12,146 bases of DNA from contig MU602721.1 in the NCBI GenBank assembly GCA_025201865.1, positions 1-12,146 of the forward strand, read 5' to 3'. Every line of letters begins with the position of its first letter. The first letter of the stretch is position 1. The translations under genes and the position numbers were made by a program. A model generated the notes under the pieces. It was not told the DNA's origin and ran no database searches. It saw nothing but the letters and a program-made list of their open reading frames with translations. Shown here one piece after another: positions 1 through 7,469 of the stretch. Origin of the DNA: Ramicandelaber brevisporus (Eukaryota; Kickxellomycota; Ramicandelaberales; Ramicandelaberaceae).

Positions 1-36
1 TCGCCGCCGCTGTCGTTGTCGCTGCTTACCGTGCTC

Positions 37-441
37 CTACTCGGCGGGCGACTTGAATCCGCTGGCCTGCAGCTCGAAGAACGTCTTGTAGATGGGCTTG
101 TCGGCCGTCGAGCGCATCAGCTCGTCGTGCGAGCCGTCCTCCACAATGGCTCCCTTGTCCAGCGCAATGATGCGGTCCGCCTTGCGAGCCGTCGCCATGT
201 CGTGCGAGATGATAATCGTCGTGCGCTTGCCTGTCGTGCGCCTGCCAGTTGTGATTTTGCCAGTTGTGGTATTGCCGGTCGTGATATTGCCGGTTGTGCT
301 GGCTGCCGCCGTCGCCGCTGCCGCCGCCAATGTGTGCTTGATTGGAGCGCGGCCAGCCTTGTACACATTGTCGACAATCGCCACGTGGCTTTCCGCATCG
401 AGTGAGTTGTTTGGTTCATCTCGAACATTACAATAGTCCAT
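37..441 (-). pseudogene. 3'-terminal fragment or orphan last exon of an ABC transporter
   Basis: The reading frame encodes only the end of an ABC nucleotide-binding domain of the ABCB/exporter type. A D-loop-like SLDAES lies at residues 13-18. A beta strand and H-loop, RTTIIISHD with switch His80, follow, then KADRIIALDKG and the closing IVEDGSHDELM before a TAG stop. Walker A, the Q-loop, the LSGGQ signature and all membrane segments are missing. Upstream on this strand the TBC-domain gene ends 39 bp away, so there is no room for them. Between D-loop and H-loop is an abnormal insert: poly-Ala, then a five-residue repeat (TTGKR/TTGNI type). The stretch just before DEP (CNVR) does not look like a Walker B strand and may be intron: a CTGAC branch motif at 460-464 and an AG ending at 420 would start the exon at 419. 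It is a degraded fragment, an exon separated from its gene, or an assembly break. The ABC identity is firm; functional status is not. Confidence 0.65.
224..303. repeat. 15-bp minisatellite inside the ABC fragment
   Basis: About five imperfect 15-bp units (consensus GTGNTNTTGCCNGTT on the plus strand) run head to tail. Read on the minus strand in the ABC frame, each unit encodes five residues of the form TTG-(K/N/R)-(I/T/R). The last unit merges with the native (G)KRTTIII strand that precedes the H-loop, so the array probably grew from the codons of that strand. All units keep the frame open. Confidence 0.8.
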
Positions 442-480
442 TAAGTAATTAAAAAGAAAGTCAGAGAAATGAGTTGATAT

Positions 481-2355
481 TCATTTATTCAGGTGTGCTT
501 TGGAGTCTTGGAAGAGTGATTTCCACATGTATGCCTCAGCCAATAGTACTTCGATATCCTTTGCAGTCCATTTATCCGTTGGAATGTTTTGAAGGAATAG
601 CATAATTTCTTGGAAATCCATCTTTCTAATCTTCTCTGACCACTTTACCAAAAATGCGGCGCAGACGTAGACGTGGAAATCGGAGAATCCAGTGCCTCCA
701 TCCTCGCTCAGATACGTGTCCCACATACGAACAGTGCACGGAAGTGACATTTCTCGCATTAGTAAACAGTTAACCCAGCGGAATGCAAATTGAATAAAGT
801 CAATGCCCTCTTGAGAGAGATGCGTGGCAAGAGGTGTGTCGATGCGAGTGATTAAGTCTGATAAGCGCTGAATCTGGCGGTGGATGCCAGGCTGTGCGTG
901 AATGTAGTTGTCCTGAATTCCATCCAACAATTTAGATAAGCACCAGAACGAATCAGCCTCAACCTGAGCGAGTATATCCTCCGGAATACGATCACGTCTT
1001 CTAACACTCTTAACCTTACCATTCGAAGTGCTGCCGCCAATACTGATTGCAACATTGTCAAAAGTGATGGCCTGATCTCTCGGCCAAGCTTCACAGTCAA
1101 TTCCAAGCGCCGTCAAGAACACCATGTAAAATGGAGTAACCAAGTCATTGATGCCCTGCACATAGCCAGATGCAGGATGTCTGTCAGCCCAACAATACAG
1201 CAGCTTGGCAATCGACTGTTGGATCTGGTCATCTTGGAACAGAGGCGAATCGGGACATGTTCTGGGCACATCGATTTGTATTTGATGCCACAGTGTTTGA
1301 TCCAATAGAGATTCTCCACGTGAAAAGGTAGTGCTTACGCATTCTTCGTATTCACGTCGTTTGCGGACCAATGTGGCTTCGCGTCTGTTCGCATTAGTGG
1401 GCAAATATCCCATCAGCACTTGCCAAGTCTGCGCACGCAGCTGATCGGGGATTCCTCCCCAGCTTAACGTGCGCAGTTGCTCAAGATTGACATTGGGCGA
1501 TGCCAGAATATCGCTAAATCGAACAAATCGAGAATGCGCTGCACCGCTGCCTATTCCACCAGTGGTACTATTGCTTGCAACTGGTGCTGGGCTGATGGCA
1601 GCTGTTGCCGTAGCTGTTGCAGCTGCTTGTGTTGACTGAGATGGCTGCTGAGGTGGTTGCTGCTGATATGAAATGTTGCCGCGCTGAGATGATGTTCTAG
1701 AGGTGTCTTGAGCAGTTAATGCAGGAGAGGTAACGGCTGAGGTGGCAGTTGACTGCTTTGTAGAGGATTGTTGACGAGGATATGCATCTAAAGTGGGATA
1801 GTCATCAATAACTTCCCAGGCAGAAGTAATGCTATTTACTGACTTGCTCTGTGATCCAATGGCACCTGATGACTTCTTTGACGATAGCATTGATCCCAGC
1901 TGTGCAACTAAGCCAGGTGATGGCGGATTAGAGCTTCCTTTGCCAGTGTTAAAACTGCTGCCGAAACCCTGCATAATGCGAGGCGATTGACTGATGCCAG
2001 CTGCAGCTGTGTTAGATGCAGCTTTGGGCTGAGTGGATGCTGATGATAGTGATGACAATGACTGTGATGCAGTGCCAGCTGTAGACTGTTTCTGTGAAAT
2101 GGGCAATTCTGGCGATGGAGGAAACAATAAGCCAACTCCTAGACTGCCACTGCCGCTCTGGCTGTTGTTGCTGTTCAATGAAGAGCGAGTAGGATCATTA
2201 CCAAAGGGCACGATATAACCAGGTGTTCTCGCAGGCGTTCTTCGCCAAAAGCTACTGGCCATATAGTTAGAGTTTGAGTTTGAGTTATTGCTGTTGTTAT
2301 GCGAAGCCGAGTTTGTGAAGCGAGACACTTCGACCATCTCGGAGCGTTCAGCCAT
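481..2355 (-). CDS. TBC1D22/Gyp1-type Rab GTPase-activating protein
   Basis: Predicted 624-residue Rab GAP. Such proteins speed GTP hydrolysis by Rab/Ypt GTPases; the yeast relative Gyp1 acts on Ypt1 at the Golgi (family knowledge). The TBC domain spans about 297-600. It has the arginine-finger motif IDVPRT with R365 and the glutamine finger YVQG with Q400, so both catalytic residues are present. Further conserved blocks are WGGIPDQLRAQTW (299-311), DSFWCLSKLLDGIQDNY (468-484) and VRMWDTYL (542-549). The helix RFVRFSDIL (276-284) in front and the C-terminal LLAEAYMWKSLF are typical of TBC1D22/Gyp1 rather than other TBC proteins. Residues 1-270 are Ser/Asn/Gln/Ala-rich and probably disordered. 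The start is the first ATG in frame; the frame stays open upstream only as a Leu-rich low-complexity run without ATG. It is divergent from the YEATS gene. Identity is confident; the Rab partner is not known. Confidence 0.93.
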   Translation of the reverse strand: MAERSEMVEVSRFTNSASHNNSNNSNSNSNYMASSFWRRTPARTPGYIVPFGNDPTRSSLNSNNSQSGSGSLGVGLLFPPSPELPISQKQSTAGTASQSLSSLSSASTQPKAASNTAAAGISQSPRIMQGFGSSFNTGKGSSNPPSPGLVAQLGSMLSSKKSSGAIGSQSKSVNSITSAWEVIDDYPTLDAYPRQQSSTKQSTATSAVTSPALTAQDTSRTSSQRGNISYQQQPPQQPSQSTQAAATATATAAISPAPVASNSTTGGIGSGAAHSRFVRFSDILASPNVNLEQLRTLSWGGIPDQLRAQTWQVLMGYLPTNANRREATLVRKRREYEECVSTTFSRGESLLDQTLWHQIQIDVPRTCPDSPLFQDDQIQQSIAKLLYCWADRHPASGYVQGINDLVTPFYMVFLTALGIDCEAWPRDQAITFDNVAISIGGSTSNGKVKSVRRRDRIPEDILAQVEADSFWCLSKLLDGIQDNYIHAQPGIHRQIQRLSDLITRIDTPLATHLSQEGIDFIQFAFRWVNCLLMREMSLPCTVRMWDTYLSEDGGTGFSDFHVYVCAAFLVKWSEKIRKMDFQEIMLFLQNIPTDKWTAKDIEVLLAEAYMWKSLFQDSKAHLNK

Positions 2356-2604
2356 CTCGAAGGAAGAACAGAACAGAGTCAGCCTCTCGATACCAATAGG
2401 AGAGGCTCTCGAACAAGTTGCTGCTGCGCCGTTGTATAACGAAGGAAACAAAAGGTTGCTGGCGCGATTCAAAAAGAGAGGAAGAGAGAGGAAGAGAGAG
2501 AGCAACAAAGTATCCAGATTAACACGCGATTTTGTATACAAAAACAACAACAGAAGCAACAGCAACAGCAACAGCGGCAGTAACAACAAGCTCCGAGTGC
2601 AAAG
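2356..2604. promoter_or_regulatory. Shared upstream region of the divergent Rab-GAP and YEATS genes
   Basis: These 249 bp separate two start codons pointing away from each other, so they must hold both promoters and both leaders. The plus strand carries a purine tract with a 10-bp period (GAAGAGAGAG, about 2476-2510), then AAC/AGC triplets (about 2541-2585) just before the YEATS ATG. No TATA box is obvious. The role is inferred from gene orientation. Confidence 0.6.
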
Positions 2605-3447
2605 ATGGCAACAAAGACAGGGCAGGGCCGAGTCAAAGGAGCAGTGATCGCACTGCCCATTGTATACGGCACTATTGCGACTGAGCTTGCCGAGCCCAAA
2701 ACCTCACACACTCACAAGTGGATAGTCTGTGTCCAGTCGCCAACTGCTGGCGGCGACAATGATCTCAGCAGATTCATTTCCCGGGTAACATTCAAATTGC
2801 ACGAAACGTACGACCGCAACAATCGACATGTGGATAGACCGGGACCATACAGAGTGGAAGAAACTGGCTGGGGAGAGTTCTCAATTCAAATCAAGATCAG
2901 CTTTACATCAATAGTGGAAGAGCGTCCGATCACATTAACCCATCCTCTCAGACTATATCCAACTATTGAAGACATTGAGAAGGAGATTATGAGTTCAAAC
3001 AGAAGCATGGACCACGCTGCTGTTCGGAAATCGCTATCGGGATTAACACCGCAGCAGTACATGGCAAAGTGGCCAAAGGGGAAACCGGTTGTCAATTTGG
3101 TTTACGAGGAGCTATTGTTTGCGGAGCCAAAAGAAGAGTTCTACACGCTGATGACACGTAGTACAAATGGCGTTATTGAGAGACCTGTTATCAGGGCAGA
3201 GCCAACAGAGTTGATGCCGTTTAGCCAGAAGAATGAACAGGATGAGCATGACAGATTGATCAAAGCTAAAGGCGACATTGATTCCCAAGTTGCAACACTG
3301 AGAAACAAAGTTGCATCAAACAATGCAAAGATGGAGGCTATGCGGCGTGAATTGGCAAACTTGGAGAAGGCTACTGGCACAACAGCAACTGCAACACCAG
3401 CTGCAGTAACAACAGCAACAGCAGCAGCAACGGCAGCTCCATCTTAG
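2605..3447 (+). CDS. YEATS4: YEATS-domain protein, Yaf9/GAS41 (YEATS4) type
   Basis: Predicted 280-residue nuclear chromatin reader. Yaf9/GAS41 proteins bind acylated histone lysines and are shared subunits of the SWR1/SRCAP and NuA4/TIP60 complexes (family knowledge). The YEATS domain covers about 8-120: GRVKG..IVYG near the start, HTHKW (35-39), FKLHETY (63-69) and ETGWGEF (86-92). HTHxW and GWGEF supply the aromatic cage and backbone contacts for the acyl-lysine, so the reader pocket looks intact. VYEELLF (167-173) matches the GAS41 segment after the YEATS fold, and about 210-256 is a heptad-like coiled coil as used for complex assembly. The segment 121-165 appears longer than in human GAS41. 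The last 25 residues are an Ala/Thr run encoded by CAA/GCA-type repeats. The ATG gives a start matching relatives. It is a single exon. Confidence 0.93.
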   Translation: MATKTGQGRVKGAVIALPIVYGTIATELAEPKTSHTHKWIVCVQSPTAGGDNDLSRFISRVTFKLHETYDRNNRHVDRPGPYRVEETGWGEFSIQIKISFTSIVEERPITLTHPLRLYPTIEDIEKEIMSSNRSMDHAAVRKSLSGLTPQQYMAKWPKGKPVVNLVYEELLFAEPKEEFYTLMTRSTNGVIERPVIRAEPTELMPFSQKNEQDEHDRLIKAKGDIDSQVATLRNKVASNNAKMEAMRRELANLEKATGTTATATPAAVTTATAAATAAPS

Positions 3448-3578
3448 TAAATGTAATTTTATAGTTCTTGCTTTGACTCCAATTCCGAAGTCTTCCTAAC
3501 TGCTTTCCTGTTTTTATTGCCAAAAAAAACTTTATCCTTTTATTTTTCTTATTTTTTTTTACTCTCATCGCCAGAACA

Positions 3579-3593
3579 CGATCGACGTTTTTT
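3579..3593 (+). promoter_or_regulatory. 15-bp element shared with the eIF5-mimic gene upstream region
   Basis: CGATCGACGTTTTTT occurs here, 71 bp before the complex I subunit ATG, and again unchanged at 5656-5670 before the eIF5-mimic gene, on the same strand. It lies in a T-rich upstream stretch. A promoter or transcription-start role is inferred from position and identity only. Confidence 0.35.
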
Positions 3594-3664
3594 GCAGAAC
3601 CGGAGCGGTAGATCTTGTACAGAAGAGCGAAGCGAACGAGCGTTACTAGTCAAACAAACACACA

Positions 3665-3877
3665 ATGTTGGGAGCATACGCGTGGGTCCGCCAGCAGGCT
3701 ATTCACAAGCCAGCCATGTTCCTCGGCTTTGGACTGACGATCGTTGGTCTTGCACTGCCACTGACTATTCCACTTGCCAGAGCAAAGCTCGGCTATGTCC
3801 AACCAGAGCCAGTTCCAATCTCATACCCATACCCGAAGCGTGCACGCCGTCCAGTATCTGGCTTCGACGACGAGTAA
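3665..3877 (+). CDS. nuo9.5: NADH:ubiquinone oxidoreductase (complex I) 9.5-kDa subunit
   Basis: A 70-residue protein resembling the fungal 9.5-kDa accessory subunit of mitochondrial complex I, the NDUFA3-like membrane subunit. It stabilises the membrane arm of complex I and has no catalytic site of its own (family knowledge). The N-terminus has a short amphipathic piece, then HKPAMF leads into one membrane helix at about 17-37. After it come basic residues (ARAKLGY), a Pro/Tyr-rich segment VPISYPYPKRARRP and an acidic end FDDE. Length, the single helix and the HKPA...YPYPKRARRP pattern fit the family. A possible poly(A) signal lies at 4099-4104. It is a single exon with its own upstream region containing the shared 15-mer. 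Its presence shows the organism respires with complex I, unlike Saccharomyces. Confidence 0.8.
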   Translation: MLGAYAWVRQQAIHKPAMFLGFGLTIVGLALPLTIPLARAKLGYVQPEPVPISYPYPKRARRPVSGFDDE

Positions 3878-3980
3878 ACTCTTTTCTTTTTTTAAGGCAG
3901 TAGCGAGCTTAGAAGCATTTAAATCATAAAAAAGTAAAACTGTGAATATTAGAGAAGCGATAAAGACGAATAGAGAGAGT

Positions 3981-4060
3981 GTGATAATAATGATGATGAT
4001 GATAAAGATGATAATGTGAGGGAGTGAGGGAAGTAAGGGAAGTGAGGGAGGTAAAGGCAT
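3981..4060 (+). repeat. GAT-triplet and GGGAAGTGA-type tandem repeats
   Basis: Downstream of the complex I subunit, a GAT/GATAAT triplet run (about 3984-4016) is followed by purine-rich repeats of about 9-11 bp built on GAGGGAAGT (about 4017-4056). Both sit in the presumed 3' UTR, before the AATAAA. No coding signal is seen. Confidence 0.55.
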
Positions 4061-4098
4061 CAGTTAGATGTGGGGATGAATATCATGAGTGGATGGCA

Positions 4099-4104
4099 AT
4101 AAAT
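4099..4104 (+). terminator. Putative poly(A) signal AATAAA for the complex I subunit gene
   Basis: A canonical AATAAA followed by ATATAAAAAAAA lies 222 bp after the stop codon of the 9.5-kDa subunit gene and before the minus-strand small ORF. The poly(A) role is inferred from motif and position. Confidence 0.45.
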
Positions 4105-4168
4105 ATAAAAAAAAGGTAAACGAGATAAACATACATTAAAGAAGGAATATTAGTCTGGAAGCTGAAAT

Positions 4169-4285
4169 CTACCAACGATAGCGGCGACCAGGGTTGGCGG
4201 CACTGGGCTGGACGGGCGGCAGCTCATCCGGGTACGAGGCCGGGTCGGCGTACTGGTCATTGTTCAGATAGTATACACCTGGCAT
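4169..4285 (-). CDS. Small ORF (38 aa) or last exon of an unrecognised gene
   Basis: The minus strand has an open frame from ATG at 4285 to TAG at 4169. It begins MPGVYYLNNDQY and ends in a Pro-rich tail finishing NPGRRYRW. Codons are GC-rich and the peptide looks protein-like, unlike the low-complexity surroundings. The frame is open further upstream and adds NYFGIVI, which would make a hydrophobic helix just before MPGVYYL. Right before that (upstream of 4307) is a pyrimidine tract ending in CAAG, a good 3' splice site. So this is either a tiny protein with a 5'-UTR intron, or the terminal exon of a longer membrane protein whose first exon I could not find. The nearest upstream ATG on this strand is at 5430. 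I do not recognise the family. Confidence 0.45.
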   Translation of the reverse strand: MPGVYYLNNDQYADPASYPDELPPVQPSAANPGRRYRW

Positions 4286-4309
4286 GATTACAATCCCAAA
4301 GTAGTTGCT

Positions 4310-5700
4310 TGACAAGTGAGGGAGGTGGAGGAAAGGAATACAACAGCAAACAAGTGCAAAGATGAAAAGTGATAGTTGTGTGTTTGTGGAGAGCGAGAGC
4401 GAAAGAGAGAAAGTGCGATGGTATGGTGGAAAGGTCCGCGGGCTGGGTGGATGTGCGTGGGTGTGCGGGTGTACCTGTATGGTGCGGAAACCCGGAGGGC
4501 TAGTGTTTATACAAATGAGGATGTGCGTGTGCGGAAGTAGAGGCGCAGGTATACGATGGTGTGCGGAGCGGGGAGACTCGCGTTCTTTGCGCAGTCCTTA
4601 TGTATGTGTGAGTCGTTTTTTTGTTGTTGATGTGGGTGAGTGTTTGCTTTAATTGATATTACAGAGAGATAAAGGTAAAGAGACAGAGAGACAGAGAGAG
4701 AGGGAATTGATTGTGTTTATTGAAAGCTTGCGCAGTCCTTGTGCTTGATAGAGAGAGAGTGTGTGCAGGCGGTGGGTGTTTTCTTAATGAGATGTAGGAG
4801 GTGGTACAAACACCGTAAATGATCAAAATTATCACAAAAAAGGAGTAGTGTGCAAGTGCTTGGTGGTTAATAAATTGAGAATGGCGTTGAATGGCGTCGA
4901 AAGGTGGCGATAGTGCTGCTGCTGGTGGTGGCGGTGGTGGTGGCGATAGTGTTGGTGGTGGTCGGCGGTAGCGGACGTCAAGAGTGGAGGCGATGGAGAA
5001 GGCTGGAAAGCGGCCACGAGCTCTTATGTATGATGCAAATAATGAATGATCGTCAGTATGACACAATACGTATATATATATATACAACAGAGGACTGGTA
5101 ACAGAAAGCAAAAACAAAAAAACGAATGTCAAAGGAAAGGTAGGCGATAGTGGAGGATGGCGGTGTAGTAGTGGTAGTAGTGTTGAATGGTTCAATACTA
5201 TGGATGGCAGTTCACCTTTGTGCTATGACTGGATGGATATGGCTGTAGATCGGTCAGGGCAGCTGGTGCGAGAGACGGCTGGTCAAGAAGAATGGGCGAG
5301 TGAGAGTGCTGGCGAGTTAGCGCGTGCTTTATTTTTTTTCTTCTGAGATAATTGTGTGAGAGTGAGAGACAGATTGTGCTGAGGGTTTGTATATGACTAG
5401 GCGCGAGTTTGTGCGGAACGTGACTTGCATTGCTCGGCGAAGTGACGTCCGTACCGTACGCGGAGACTGGCTGATGGTAAAGCGGTGTGCGCTCTTAATG
5501 GACTAATGGATGTTTTATTCAACGAGATGTCTACTAAACACGACCCGAGTTTAACATATCAGACTGGATGTGACTCGATTTTTTTTCTCCCGCACTATCC
5601 TTTCGCAAGCAAGAAGCGGGAGGAAAGGGGGGAAAGCGACTTGAAACTGCATCATCGATCGACGTTTTTTTTTTCCAACTCCATCAGCATATAGCTCGAA
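4310..5700. other. Strand-asymmetric low-complexity interval, no recognisable gene
   Basis: The plus strand is rich in G/A/T (GA and GTG runs) and the minus strand in C/T. The minus strand has no ATG from about 4310 to 5429, so long minus-strand open frames here start at non-ATG codons and are Pro/His/Ser-rich artefacts. Elements seen: a duplicated 13-mer TTGCGCAGTCCTT (4587-4599 and 4728-4740), GA repeats (about 4659-4765), GGT/GGC triplets (about 4914-4970), a TA run (about 5070-5083), and a CRE-like TGACGTC at 5443-5449. It may hold a long intron or leader of the 4169-4285 gene and the upstream region of the eIF5-mimic gene. Confidence 0.5.
5656..5670 (+). promoter_or_regulatory. Second copy of the shared 15-bp upstream element
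   Basis: CGATCGACGTTTTTT, identical to 3579-3593 and in the same orientation, 140 bp before the eIF5-mimic ATG. It is followed by a T run and a leader of CAG/CAA-type triplets (about 5690-5765). Confidence 0.35.
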
Positions 5701-5810
5701 CTCCAGCAACAGCTCAAACTCCAGCAGCAGCAAGCAGCCAGCAGACACAACCAGCAGACGCAGCCTTCTATTCAGCCTCTTCCCCCCTCTATCAAGTTCT
5801 ACAGGGATAT

Positions 5811-7358
5811 ATGAGTACTTCTTCTACCACCGTCGCCGCTGTCGCACAGCCCATCTCTAATACCAGCACCGCTACCACTAAACAACAGCAGCAACAGGAA
5901 AAGCCGTCTATCGGAGGGTTTAAGGACAAGACCCGCAAGCGCGTCCAAGCCGCCACTGCCAAGCTCGAGCCAGAAGTCTTCCGTGACACTCTCTTTGAAG
6001 CCTTCCAAGACATCAAATCCAACACCAGCAAGCACGTGATCAGCAACATTGACGATTCTGCCAACCATGCTTCAGCCGAGGAGGACTCTGCCGCTGCCGG
6101 CAAGACTGCAACTGCGACCGCGACCAAGGTGATTTCAACCCCAGAGTTTGCTGCCGTTGCTGCCAAGCTTGACAAGCTGGGTGCTGAACTTGACTATCGC
6201 CGCTACAGCGACCGTCTGTTTGAGGTGCTTTTGTTTGGCGACATTTTGGAATCGGGCGGTGTGTTCGCCTCGAGCCAGAACGGACGCCGCAGCCCATACT
6301 ATCTGATGAAGACCAGCGACGATGCTTCCGCCGAAGACGATGCCAGCGTTGTTGCCGACGCCAAGCAGTACACCGAGCTGCTTTACAAGGTCATCCGTCG
6401 CTACAAGTATCTGCAGAAGTCATTCGAGGAGGTTCTGGAGCGCGCCGTTCAGCTTTTGCCACGCTGGTCTGCCGCCGAGCAGAACCGCCTCGCTGCCGGT
6501 GTCGCGTACATGTGCCTGACCCAGCTTGCCAATCTCGCCGTGCTGGCTACTCTGTTCAAGGACCATCTCACCAAGGATGGCCAAGCCATTGGATTTGCCA
6601 TTCGCGTGTTCAAGTATTACTCTGCTGAGAACGCGCAGCTTGGCATTGCCCTCGACCGTCTCAATCTCAACGAGACTCAGCTTATCAACCTGCTGCCAGT
6701 CAACCAGCGCAGCACCACCGCTCTCGTCCAGTACTTTACTGACAATGACCTGCCATCGCTGGCTGCCCACATCAAGGCAAAGAGCGCGAAGGCCAACAAG
6801 CAGTTGTTCATCGATGGCGTTACTGCCATTCTCGAAGGTGAGGAACACGAGAGCCATCTCGACCATGATTCTCACGAGGGTGACGAGGACGACGTTGCTG
6901 CCAAGGTGAAGGCGTACGTCTCCTCGCAGGCCAATGCCTTCGGCTGGAACGAGGTTGAGCGCGTCACTGTTCTCTGGGACGCTCTCATTGCTTCCGGTGA
7001 GTGGAATGTCCGTCCTGACCAGATTGCTGGCGTGATTGATGCCTTCTTCAACACCTGGTCTCCAGTTCTGCACGAGGTTGCTGGCGGTGACAAGGCTGGC
7101 GCTCGCGTTGAGATTGCGATTATGCAGCATGTCCAGGTGTCTCTGTTTGATCACCTGGTGCTTGCGAAGTATTTTGCTCGCATTGTCCAGCTTCTGTACA
7201 AGCATGATGTTGTGTCGGGCGATGCCATTCTCTTCTGGCACTCCAAGGGTGCCAAGCCGCAGGGCAAGGCTCAGCTTACCAAGGCTCTTGACAAGTTTGT
7301 CGAGTATCTCGAAGAGGATAGCGATGATGAGGATGACGACGAGGAAGACGATGAGTAA
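5811..7358 (+). CDS. eIF5-mimic protein (5MP/BZW family, W2 domain)
   Basis: Predicted 515-residue cytosolic translation regulator. 5MP/BZW proteins copy the HEAT-like C-terminal W2 domain of eIF5, bind eIF2 and eIF3, and tighten start-codon choice and eIF2 recycling (family knowledge). Here GFKDKTRKR (36-44) and LDYRRYSDRLFEVLLFGDIL (127-146) match the family's N-terminal start. The middle is helical repeats. The W2 region lies at about 365-500, with VLWDALI (387-393) and LLYKHDVVSGDAILFWHSKG (461-480) followed by KFVEYLEED, the typical end with aromatic and acidic boxes. The last 15 residues are nearly all Asp/Glu. Human members are about 419 residues; the extra length is a Ser/Thr/Gln N-terminus (1-30), an Ala/acidic loop (80-110), loops near 165-185 and a His/Asp/Glu loop (343-362). 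Codon use is strongly GCC/AAG/CTC-biased, suggesting high expression. A missing GTPase or catalytic domain is normal for the family. Confidence 0.9.
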   Translation: MSTSSTTVAAVAQPISNTSTATTKQQQQQEKPSIGGFKDKTRKRVQAATAKLEPEVFRDTLFEAFQDIKSNTSKHVISNIDDSANHASAEEDSAAAGKTATATATKVISTPEFAAVAAKLDKLGAELDYRRYSDRLFEVLLFGDILESGGVFASSQNGRRSPYYLMKTSDDASAEDDASVVADAKQYTELLYKVIRRYKYLQKSFEEVLERAVQLLPRWSAAEQNRLAAGVAYMCLTQLANLAVLATLFKDHLTKDGQAIGFAIRVFKYYSAENAQLGIALDRLNLNETQLINLLPVNQRSTTALVQYFTDNDLPSLAAHIKAKSAKANKQLFIDGVTAILEGEEHESHLDHDSHEGDEDDVAAKVKAYVSSQANAFGWNEVERVTVLWDALIASGEWNVRPDQIAGVIDAFFNTWSPVLHEVAGGDKAGARVEIAIMQHVQVSLFDHLVLAKYFARIVQLLYKHDVVSGDAILFWHSKGAKPQGKAQLTKALDKFVEYLEEDSDDEDDDEEDDE

Positions 7359-7469
7359 ACATTCTTTTAATCGTTGTTGTCGCTGTTGTCATTGTCGCAG
7401 TTGCTTTTTCCTCCTTAACATCTAATTAGCACATTGCAGTCATTCTCACATTCACATCGCAATTAAAGG

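Noticed and set aside
224-303. CRISPR-like array
   Set aside because: Units are 15 bp, contiguous, without spacers, and lie inside a eukaryotic coding frame; it is a minisatellite.
2356-2589. A 78-residue Leu-rich N-terminal extension of the Rab-GAP frame
   Set aside because: It starts at TTG, has no ATG, is encoded by low-complexity triplets complementary to AAC/AGC and GA repeats, and would cover the whole divergent promoter.
4659-5195. A 178-codon minus-strand frame rich in Pro, His and Ser
   Set aside because: It begins at TTG, has no ATG, and consists of translated CT, CCA and TA repeats with no conserved feature.
6420-7241. A 273-codon minus-strand open frame inside the eIF5-mimic gene
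   Set aside because: It is antisense to a confident W2-domain protein with strong codon bias; the openness is a by-product of that bias.
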